A stretch of DNA of 64,000 nucleotides from Chloroflexota bacterium. GTDB taxonomy: Bacteria > Chloroflexota > Anaerolineae > Caldilineales > Caldilineaceae. Both the position numbers and the translations under genes were made by a program. The stretch is from the NCBI GenBank assembly GCA_016861025.1, contig BOKO01000007.1, positions 218,318 through 282,317 on the forward strand. The letters are read 5' to 3'. The notes beneath the pieces are model-generated. The model saw only the letters and a list, made by a program, of their open reading frames with translations, had not been told where the DNA came from and made no database searches. Below, piece after piece: positions 57,210 to 64,000 of this stretch. The number at the start of each line of letters is the position of its first letter. The stretch's first letter is position 1.

Positions 57210-58579
57210 TACTGCACCAATGATTTACCATCTAGTTCCGGGGGTGTCGGCGCCCCCAACAGTTGGAGAACAGTTGGAGCAATATCTTCTAGCGCCACCT
57301 CAGCTTGGGCAACAATGTCCGAACGAGATATACATAACATCGCATCGTCAAATGTATGCATACCGACCATCATCTCATCTTGGTGGAAAATGGTTGGTCG
57401 CCATAACGCCCCTTTTGGATCATACCCGTTAACCGGTGACAAGATTAGGTCGGCAGCACTTTCCAAAAACGGACCGGAATAGATTTCCTCACGTCGATAG
57501 GCGCGCTCTATAACTCGATTGCCTGTGTCTGGGTCTTTCAAAGTTTCCGCCCACTCCACCAGTTCACTCCGAATGCGTTCATAATCGCTCGGTGAAACCG
57601 ACCCAGTCTTCTCCCGTCCTTTGAGATTGATCACAATTCGCCCAGGATCAATGACAAACGCCTTGCTGCTAGGCGCCACGATCTCGAGTTTTGGGCCGCG
57701 TACATTGGTTGGATCACCCGTGTAGTTCAGATATCCAGCATCAGCTAATGCTGCATTGAGGTAGACCTCCTTTTGAATTGAGCAGAATCCGTGATCACTA
57801 ACGAGAATCAATGTATCCTTCGGTCGGAGCAGTTCTCTCACTCTGGCAATAGCTGAGTCGATGCGACGATATATGTCGTAAAATGCTGGTTTCCATACTG
57901 GGTCACCTTCCTCCATTTGCTTGAAGAAAAAGTGATGTAACCGATCTGTTTCCATGATTACGAACTGAAAGTAGTCCCATCGCTGTTCCCTAAGCAACTG
58001 AAAAAGTAGATCAAGTCTCTTTTCTAAGACATCAAGTATGTCAGCCATGCCTTCATCTCGACTTTTACGGGCAAGATGAGCATCAGTATCAATGCGGTAA
58101 CCCATCTTTTCAAGTTGTGGCAACAGCGATGATGGATACACTGACCGAGAATCGAGTTTGGGCGCCAGAAACCCTGCAATTTCGATACCATTAAAAGGTT
58201 TGACTGGATAACTAAGCGGGTTATTAACTATCACAGATCGCTTGCCAGCATCGCTTAACCGCTCCCAAATTGTCGGAGACCTTCGGTGCGTATTCAGAGG
58301 TATGAAAACCTGATGAGTATTCGGCACCCTGTCGATAAAGCCAAAAATGTTGTGCTTGGCCGGATTTACCCCTGTAGATAAGGTTGTCCAAGCGACACTA
58401 CTGACCCATGGGTGTACAGAAGTCATGGAACGTAAAGTTCCCTGACGAACTATCTCAGCAATGTTGGGAATAATTCCTTCTTGAATTAGGCGCAATAATA
58501 GACTGTGAGGGGCGCCATCTAATCCTATAAGACATACTCTTGAGGTGTCGCTGCCACTCATAGTTGAAAACCCCGACAT
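57209..58579 (-). CDS. AlkP-superfamily phosphodiesterase-type protein (Ser nucleophile)
   Basis: A 456-aa member, shorter than its paralogs. Asp21 in IGLDGAPH, nucleophile position Ser60 in HPWVSSVAW (Thr in the canonical PDE), TDRLHHFFF, LVSDHGFCS and a later GMHTFDDAM His complete the metal site. The start may be ATG 58579 or ATG 58561; the latter has GGGGTT upstream. Its stop overlaps the GT4 start (TAATG), so enzyme and transferase are coupled. No signal peptide. Function as for the other AlkP genes, inferred from context only. Confidence 0.8.
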   Translation of the reverse strand: MSGFSTMSGSDTSRVCLIGLDGAPHSLLLRLIQEGIIPNIAEIVRQGTLRSMTSVHPWVSSVAWTTLSTGVNPAKHNIFGFIDRVPNTHQVFIPLNTHRRSPTIWERLSDAGKRSVIVNNPLSYPVKPFNGIEIAGFLAPKLDSRSVYPSSLLPQLEKMGYRIDTDAHLARKSRDEGMADILDVLEKRLDLLFQLLREQRWDYFQFVIMETDRLHHFFFKQMEEGDPVWKPAFYDIYRRIDSAIARVRELLRPKDTLILVSDHGFCSIQKEVYLNAALADAGYLNYTGDPTNVRGPKLEIVAPSSKAFVIDPGRIVINLKGREKTGSVSPSDYERIRSELVEWAETLKDPDTGNRVIERAYRREEIYSGPFLESAADLILSPVNGYDPKGALWRPTIFHQDEMMVGMHTFDDAMLCISRSDIVAQAEVALEDIAPTVLQLLGAPTPPELDGKSLVQ

Positions 58580-58617
58580 TGGCGTTTGAACGACATGAAA
58601 ATGGTTATGAAAGACAT

Positions 58618-60159
58618 TTATAAGTAACCAAGCGCCTCTAAATGGGAAAGCACCGAACTCTCTTCATCCGAGTTATATCCAGATTGTATTTGCCATAACA
58701 ACTGATTTTGCTGTTGGGTGGCCATGAAATCCGGTTTACGAACGTTCATAATGTCAAGGATTAGTGGAGCAACATGCTCCAGCTGCAGTCCAGCCAGTTG
58801 CTTTCCGTCATTAGGTTTGGTGGCTTCGTATAAGATGAAAACCCCATCCCAATCATGATTGGCGCCATCTGGTCCGGTGTCATTCTCGTAAGTAAAAAGT
58901 TCTCCAGTTCCGACAAGGCCAACACTGCGCCAAGAGAGATTTCCTGGATACAAAATTAGGTCAGGTGCATAGTTATTTACTTGTCGATAAACGTTTTCTG
59001 GTTTAACGACCACATTTCCTAGAGTTTGGCCGTCTGGTCCAGAAATTGCTTCTAACTCTGTTATCAGCCAATCACGAAATTGTTCGTATTCGCTAACCGG
59101 CAAGATTCCTTCCGGTTCACGCCCCATTACATTGAGGAAGATACGAGCATAATATCCTCCGCTACCCCATACTTGGGTGCGTTTCCAGTCCACAGCAGCT
59201 TGTTCAACAGGAACCGGTTGTTTTGGTTCTTCTTTGAGGATCAGTAACCCTTTATGACGCAGCCATTCATTGATGGCAAGTCCTCCTTCCATGCGACGCG
59301 CTCCATGGTCGCTAATCAACAGAACTGTCGTGTCTTTAGGAACACCATCGAGCAACTGAGCTATCCGGCCGTCAAGATAAACATAATAATCATGGATTGC
59401 GGATTCAAACGGATTATTACGACCAGGATAATGAATATGAAGTGAATCCATGTACTCCCAAAATGCGTGATGAATGCGGTCTGTACCCATCTCAACCACC
59501 ATGAAAAAATCCCACGGCTTTTCTCGGATCAGATAATCTAGCGCAGTCCAACGCTTTTCGGTCATTTGATATATGTCGGCTAATAGTTTCGCCTTATCAG
59601 TCGTTCGAAAGTCAAATACATCTGTCTCGTAGATTATTGTATGATCCTTGTCAGGTGCAGTCCCTTGTGAAAGAGTTTTTCTTCTTTGTTGGGTAGCCAC
59701 ATAGCCCTTTTGCGCAAGAATATTTTCGATCTCGTATTGCAGTTGTGGTGGATCAGCATAAATAGCCCCCGGGGGGGTCAGAAAGCAACTAACCTGAAGA
59801 ACATTCTCAATCGGTTTGATAGGCCAAGTTTGGGGAACGCCGACAATTATACATCGTTTTCCCGCTTGGGCCAGGAGCTCCCAAACTCGGGGTTCATTTA
59901 CGGCTTTACTGGTGGCAATCGTGAGATCATTATATGTGTAGCTGGCGCGGTTACGGAAACCATAGATCCCTAGCTCACCAGGATCGCGCCCGCTCAGCAT
60001 ACTCGCCCATGCCGGAACTGTGATAGGTGGGTGTGAAGAACGCATATTTCCCCACACTCCGTTTTTGCGAAGCATTGCAATGGTTGGTAAATCATCCAGC
60101 CACTTTTCAACCAACGATGGTTCTAGACAATCCAATCCAATGACAACAAGCTTTTCCAT
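58618..60159 (-). CDS. AlkP-superfamily phosphodiesterase-type protein (Thr nucleophile)
   Basis: A 513-aa member and the most upstream gene of the minus-strand run. Asp10 in IGLDCLEPSL, nucleophile Thr47 in PPITVPAW, GTDRIHHAFW, LLISDHGARRM and NHDWDGVF supply the metal ligands. ATG 60159 lies beside TATAAA and AAGG, so promoter and start may be close together. Following gene 38 bp downstream is its paralog at 57209. Such proteins in glycan clusters are usually labelled nucleotide pyrophosphatase/phosphodiesterase without known substrate. Confidence 0.82.
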   Translation of the reverse strand: MEKLVVIGLDCLEPSLVEKWLDDLPTIAMLRKNGVWGNMRSSHPPITVPAWASMLSGRDPGELGIYGFRNRASYTYNDLTIATSKAVNEPRVWELLAQAGKRCIIVGVPQTWPIKPIENVLQVSCFLTPPGAIYADPPQLQYEIENILAQKGYVATQQRRKTLSQGTAPDKDHTIIYETDVFDFRTTDKAKLLADIYQMTEKRWTALDYLIREKPWDFFMVVEMGTDRIHHAFWEYMDSLHIHYPGRNNPFESAIHDYYVYLDGRIAQLLDGVPKDTTVLLISDHGARRMEGGLAINEWLRHKGLLILKEEPKQPVPVEQAAVDWKRTQVWGSGGYYARIFLNVMGREPEGILPVSEYEQFRDWLITELEAISGPDGQTLGNVVVKPENVYRQVNNYAPDLILYPGNLSWRSVGLVGTGELFTYENDTGPDGANHDWDGVFILYEATKPNDGKQLAGLQLEHVAPLILDIMNVRKPDFMATQQQNQLLWQIQSGYNSDEESSVLSHLEALGYL

Positions 60160-60483
60160 AATTTTATACCTTACAAGTGTTGAATTATGCCAAGCAGCAT
60201 ATCGCGTCGACTTTGCGATATCATTGCCTGACCGTGTTTGCCTAGCTTGAGAAGGATTGATGTATTAACCTTGATATTCACTGCTGAAGAGGATGAGATT
60301 CTACAACCCCAAAACAAACCGTGGTAGCGGAACTTGTCGAAAATGAAGTAACCGTCTATTCTTTAACATTCGAGGACAGCATTTATGTGTTTTGTGCTAT
60401 CTACGAAATTTCGCAAACTCGTATGAACCTTAACTGCTAGTCCCATAACGTTCTAGCATGATCCACATACTATACTTGAAATT
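60160..60483. other. Divergent intergenic region, 324 bp
   Basis: Separates the minus-strand glycan island from plus-strand cysD. No ORF looks real. A -10 element (TATACT, 60471-60476) lies just before cysD. The sequence is AT-rich and, with the first codons of cysD, marks the right edge of the island. No repeat matching the left edge near 41137 was seen by eye. Confidence 0.5.
60471..60476 (+). promoter_or_regulatory. -10 element for cysDNC, probably leaderless
   Basis: TATACT ends 7 bp before ATG 60484, which puts the likely transcription start on the start codon. No Shine-Dalgarno sequence precedes either ATG 60484 or the alternative ATG 60556. Confidence 0.4.
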
Positions 60484-61485
60484 ATGCATATTCAAAACCA
60501 AACGAATCCGTTCTTTCAGCAATCAAATCAAATAAATCCACCTTTCATTGCATCTATGCAATTCACTGATTTCCCCACTGTTGAGAGTATCGCCAACCCC
60601 CACCTCAAGACCCTCGAATCCGAATCCATCTTCGTCCTCCGCGAAGTCGCCGCGCAGTTCGAGCGACCGATCCTGCTTTTCTCCGGCGGCAAGGACTCGA
60701 TCGTATTGGCGCATCTGGCGCGGCGGGCGTTTTTTCCGGGCAGGATTCCGTTCCCGCTGCTGCACATCGACACGGGGCACAACTTTCCTGAGACGCTGAC
60801 CTTCCGCGACGCGCTGGCGCAGCGGCTGGATGTTCAGCTCATCGTGCGCTATGTGCAGGACTCGATCGATCAGGGGCGCGTGGTCGAGGAGACAGGCCCG
60901 ACCGCCAGCCGCAACGCGCTGCAGACGGTGACGCTGCTCGACGCGCTCAAGGAATTGCGCATCGATGCGGCGATAGGCGGGGCGCGTCGCGATGAGGAAA
61001 AGGCGCGCGCCAAGGAGCGCTTCTTCTCGCACCGCGACCGCTTTGGGCAGTGGGACCCCAAAAACCAACGCCCGGAACTCTGGAACCTCTACAACGGTCG
61101 CAAGCAGCCAGGCGAGCATTTCCGCATCTTCCCGATCAGCAACTGGACGGAACTGGACATCTGGCAGTACATCGCGCACCACAACATCGAACTGCCGAGC
61201 CTCTATTTCAGCCACGAACGCGCCGTGCTCGAACGCGATGGAATGATGCTGGCCGTATCGGAGGTGGTGTATCCGCTGCCCGGTGAAACCGTTGAGACGC
61301 GGCGCGTGCGCTTCCGCACAATCGGCGACATGACCTGCACCGGTGCGATGGAGTCGTCAGCAGCGACGGTGGAGGAGATCATTCAGGAGATTGCGGCCGC
61401 TCGCGTCACGGAGCGAGGAAGCCGCGCCGACGACAGGCGATCAGAGGCTGCAATGGAAGAACGCAAACGGTTGGGATATTTCTGA
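60484..61485 (+). CDS. cysD: Sulfate adenylyltransferase small subunit
   Basis: A 333-aa PP-loop ATP pyrophosphatase that makes adenosine 5'-phosphosulfate from ATP and sulfate with CysN. The PP-loop LLFSGGKDSIVL, the HIDTGHNFPETL and GARRDEEKARAKER motifs and NWTELDIWQYI are all present. The first 24 residues (MHIQNQTNPFFQQ...) are Gln/Asn-rich and AT-rich in DNA and have no counterpart in typical 300-residue CysD, so ATG 60556 may be the real start. It is followed by cysN-cysC after one base. Confidence 0.92.
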   Translation: MHIQNQTNPFFQQSNQINPPFIASMQFTDFPTVESIANPHLKTLESESIFVLREVAAQFERPILLFSGGKDSIVLAHLARRAFFPGRIPFPLLHIDTGHNFPETLTFRDALAQRLDVQLIVRYVQDSIDQGRVVEETGPTASRNALQTVTLLDALKELRIDAAIGGARRDEEKARAKERFFSHRDRFGQWDPKNQRPELWNLYNGRKQPGEHFRIFPISNWTELDIWQYIAHHNIELPSLYFSHERAVLERDGMMLAVSEVVYPLPGETVETRRVRFRTIGDMTCTGAMESSAATVEEIIQEIAAARVTERGSRADDRRSEAAMEERKRLGYF

Positions 61486-61486
61486 G

Positions 61487-63445
61487 ATGATGAGCGTAGA
61501 ATCTTTTGTGCAAACCCAATCAACCACTTCCTCCACTGCTATGCCCATCGACTTGCTGCGCTTCACAACCGCCGGCAGTGTGGACGACGGCAAATCAACG
61601 TTAATCGGGCGACTGCTCTATGATTCTAAGGCGATTTTCGAGGATCAGCTCGAAGCAGTGGAACGCGCCAGCCGCAACCGCGGCGACGCCTACGTCGACC
61701 TGGCGCTGCTGACCGATGGGCTGCGCGCCGAACGCGAGCAGGGCATCACCATCGACGTCGCCTATCGCTACTTTGCAACGCCGCGGCGCAAGTTCATCAT
61801 CGCCGATACGCCGGGGCACATTCAGTACACGCGCAACATGGTGACCGGCGCCTCCACCGCAGAACTGGCGATTGTCTTGATCGATGCGCGCAAAGGCGTG
61901 GTGACGCAGTCCAAACGTCACGGATTCCTGGCGACGCTGCTCCAGATTCCACACCTGGTCGTGGCGGTCAACAAGATGGATCTCGTGGGCTACGATCAGG
62001 CGGTCTATGCGCGCATCGTCCAGGAATATCGCGAGTTTGCGGCGCGACTGAACACCCACGACATGGTCTTCATCCCGATTTCGGCGCTGCACGGCGACAA
62101 CATCGTGGAAAAAAGCCAGCACATGCCCTGGTATGACGGTGCAACGTTGCTCCATCACCTGGAGACGGTCAACGTCGGCACCAGCCGCAATATCGTCGAT
62201 TTCCGGTTTCCAGTTCAATATGTCATTCGCCCGAATCAAGATTTCCGCGGATACGCAGGCCAGGTTGCGTCGGGGCGCATCGCGCCGGGCGACGCCGTGG
62301 TGGCCCTGCCGTCAGGTCTGACCAGCTATGTGCGCACCATCACCACCTACGATGGCGAGCAGGCCGAGGCGATTGTCGGCGATTCGGTTGTGATCACGCT
62401 TGAAGACGAGATCGATATCAGCCGCGGCGACATGTTGGTGCGCGTGCGCAATCTTCCTCATCGCGCCAACCGCATCGACGCCACGATCTGCTGGATGAGT
62501 GAAACGCCGATGAACCCCAACGGCGCATACCTGCTCCAGCACACCACGCGCACGGTCAAGGCGCTGATCTCCGAGATCAATTACCGCATCGACGTCGACA
62601 CCATGCACCGCGAACCGGCCGATACGCTGCAGTTGAACGAAATCGGACGCGTCCAGATCACAACGACGGAGCCGCTCTTCTTCGACGCCTATCGCATCAA
62701 CCGCGCAACCGGCAGCTTCATTTTGATCGACCCATTCACTAACAATACAGTGGCGGCGGGCATGATCCGCGACCGCTCGCGTGAACTAAGCGACGTGGTG
62801 GAGCACGAACAGCCACAGCGGCAGATGTCGCCCAACGTCGTGTGGGGAGAAGGCGGCGTCACGCTGGAGATGCGCGAGCGGCTCAACGGTCACCGCGCCG
62901 CCGTGCTGTGGCTGACCGGTCTCTCCGGCTCCGGCAAATCAACCATTGCCCGCCTGCTAGAGAAGCGGCTGTACAGCCTCGGTGTGCATACGCTCTACCT
63001 CGACGGCGACAACCTGCGCCACGGCTTGAACGGCGACCTTTCGTTTGGCCCCGCCGACCGCAAGGAGAATATCCGTCGTGCGGCTGAGGTGGCGCGCATC
63101 GGCTACGAACATGGCAGCGTCGTGATCTGCACCTTCATCTCGCCGTACGCGGCTGACCGCGAATTCGCGCGGTCTCTATTGCCGCATGGACGATTCTTCG
63201 AGATCTATGTAAAATGCGACCTTGAGGTCTGCAAACGCCGCGATCCCAAAGGCATGTATGCACGTGCACTCAAAGGCGAAATCGTAGATTTCACCGGCGT
63301 CGATGCACCTTATGAGGAACCGGTCAGACCAGAGATGGTGGTCGAGACCGATCTGCACAGCGCCGATGAGCTGGTCGAACAGATCGTTGGGCAATTGCTG
63401 AGAGCCGGCGTCATCCGGTCGCCAGGAAGCGGCGACCATGCATGA
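61487..63445 (+). CDS. cysNC: Sulfate adenylyltransferase large subunit / APS kinase fusion
   Basis: A 652-aa bifunctional enzyme. The N-terminal part (to about 450) is an EF-Tu-like GTPase, CysN: TAGSVDDGKSTLIG (G1), DTPGH (G3), NKMD (G4) and EF-Tu-type barrels. The C-terminal part (about 455-652) is APS kinase, CysC: WLTGLSGSGKSTIARLLE and DGDNLRHGLNGDLSF with ENIRRAAEVA. Together with CysD it produces PAPS, the universal sulfate donor. Start ATG 61487 (or 61490) lies one base after cysD; the frame from 61343 overlaps cysD and is not real. PAPS may serve assimilation or surface-glycan sulfation. Confidence 0.95.
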   Translation: MMSVESFVQTQSTTSSTAMPIDLLRFTTAGSVDDGKSTLIGRLLYDSKAIFEDQLEAVERASRNRGDAYVDLALLTDGLRAEREQGITIDVAYRYFATPRRKFIIADTPGHIQYTRNMVTGASTAELAIVLIDARKGVVTQSKRHGFLATLLQIPHLVVAVNKMDLVGYDQAVYARIVQEYREFAARLNTHDMVFIPISALHGDNIVEKSQHMPWYDGATLLHHLETVNVGTSRNIVDFRFPVQYVIRPNQDFRGYAGQVASGRIAPGDAVVALPSGLTSYVRTITTYDGEQAEAIVGDSVVITLEDEIDISRGDMLVRVRNLPHRANRIDATICWMSETPMNPNGAYLLQHTTRTVKALISEINYRIDVDTMHREPADTLQLNEIGRVQITTTEPLFFDAYRINRATGSFILIDPFTNNTVAAGMIRDRSRELSDVVEHEQPQRQMSPNVVWGEGGVTLEMRERLNGHRAAVLWLTGLSGSGKSTIARLLEKRLYSLGVHTLYLDGDNLRHGLNGDLSFGPADRKENIRRAAEVARIGYEHGSVVICTFISPYAADREFARSLLPHGRFFEIYVKCDLEVCKRRDPKGMYARALKGEIVDFTGVDAPYEEPVRPEMVVETDLHSADELVEQIVGQLLRAGVIRSPGSGDHA

Positions 63446-63523
63446 CCTTCCGCGTTGGGAGGTGATGGCGGAGTAAGGTCGTCAAGCAATTTGGAGATGG
63501 TTAATCGAGAAAGGGTTTGTGTG

Positions 63524-63871
63524 ATGTTGGGTCAACGGATTTGGGCAATGAGTTTGTTGTTCACGATATTGATGGTTGCATCGATTGTTGCGGCTTGTGG
63601 CGGCGGCGATCCAACGCCAACGCCGGCGCCGCCGACTGCAACATCAACGCATACGCCCCAGCCGACCAACACACCTCGACCAACGGACACGCCAGCGCCG
63701 ACAAATACACCTGAGCCGACCAGCACTCCAGAAGCCGATGTCGAAGCAGCCAGCCCAGAGAGCCCGTTAAGCGCGCCGGAAAGCCCATTGGGCGCGCCAG
63801 AAAGCCCGCTCGCTGCACCGGATAGTCCGCTGAGCGCGCCAGAAAGCCCCCTCAGTGTTCCAGGTAATTAA
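63524..63871 (+). CDS. Small lipoprotein with PESPLxA heptad-like repeats
   Basis: A 115-aa lipoprotein: signal peptide with lipobox IVAAC, then a Thr/Pro stalk, then five tandem 7-residue repeats of the form P(E/D)SPL(S/G/A)(A/V), encoded at 63755-63859. No enzymatic domain. Start ATG 63524 has GAGAAAGG about 9 bp upstream; ATGs at 63497 and 63455 are alternatives. It follows cysNC by 78 bp but is not obviously related to sulfate use. Likely a surface or spacer protein; function not known. Confidence 0.7.
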   Translation: MLGQRIWAMSLLFTILMVASIVAACGGGDPTPTPAPPTATSTHTPQPTNTPRPTDTPAPTNTPEPTSTPEADVEAASPESPLSAPESPLGAPESPLAAPDSPLSAPESPLSVPGN

Positions 63872-63986
63872 ACGAGACGTGGTCATAAATCGAAAAGTGG
63901 GAAAAGCCGCACCCTGAAGTAGTCAAAGTGCGGCTACCTCCGTAGCATAGTAGTTGCGAAACCGGTCTACACCAGGAGGCAACGAC

Positions 63987-64000
63987 ATGCTACATCGAGA
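63987..64000 (+). CDS. First codons of a gene running off the right edge
   Basis: ATG at 63987 is preceded by a perfect AGGAGG (63974-63979), spacing 7 bp. Only MLHR is visible, so no identity can be given. The 115 bp before it contain an 8-bp stem (63905-63912 with 63928-63935) but no T run. Confidence 0.5.

Overview
The window looks like a chromosomal segment of a member of the Chloroflexota, possibly of the Caldilinea type. This is inferred from gene content: lipoproteins with a short signal, an AAC or GC lipobox and a Thr/Pro-rich stalk; many SH3b plus glycosidase surface proteins; a GTP-type PEP carboxykinase; a fused GlyQS; a paired M16 peptidase operon; and a fused CysNC. No rRNA, tRNA, CRISPR array, integrase or transposase was recognised.

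Left arm (1-18.6 kb, GC-rich). A truncated sugar-nucleotide epimerase start is followed by a three-gene sugar ABC importer (543-4609), which runs convergently into a diacylglycerol-kinase-like gene. Then come pckG and thrC, each followed by a hairpin terminator. Three paralogous secreted clan GH-A-like proteins with SH3b domains face the other way (9.46-16.2 kb). A membrane-anchored protein of unknown function follows, then a short transcription unit with a near-consensus promoter, a 15-codon ORF and a terminator just ahead of a small SWIM zinc-finger gene.

Middle (18.7-41.1 kb, GC-rich) is mostly housekeeping. One run reads membrane flippase-like protein, UDP-glucose dehydrogenase, M16 active and M16 inactive subunits, acpS and cutA. 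A homocysteine methyltransferase/methylene-THF reductase fusion is divergent from an M50 protease and glyQS. A Lon-like protease and a universal stress protein form a pair. A fourth glycosidase-like gene is translationally coupled to a solute-binding protein and a metallophosphoesterase. The arm ends with a second M50 protease, an HD-domain protein, a TyrA-like dehydrogenase and a DPM1-like glycosyltransferase.

Glycan island (about 41.1-60.5 kb, visibly AT-richer, all genes on the minus strand). It holds two nucleotide-sugar epimerases, a secreted three-repeat surface protein, a Tat-targeted sulfatase-fold protein with Thr where the formylglycine Cys/Ser should be, two GT4 and two GT2 glycosyltransferases, a Wzx-like flippase, a TolB-like propeller lipoprotein, and four alkaline-phosphatase-superfamily phosphodiesterase-type proteins. 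The dense mixing of AlkP-fold enzymes with glycosyltransferases is the most unusual feature of the window. I infer a surface glycopolymer pathway involving phospho- (or sulfo-) substituents. The right flank returns to GC-rich DNA inside cysD, followed by cysNC (PAPS synthesis), a small lipoprotein with five PESPLxA-type repeats, and the first codons of another gene.
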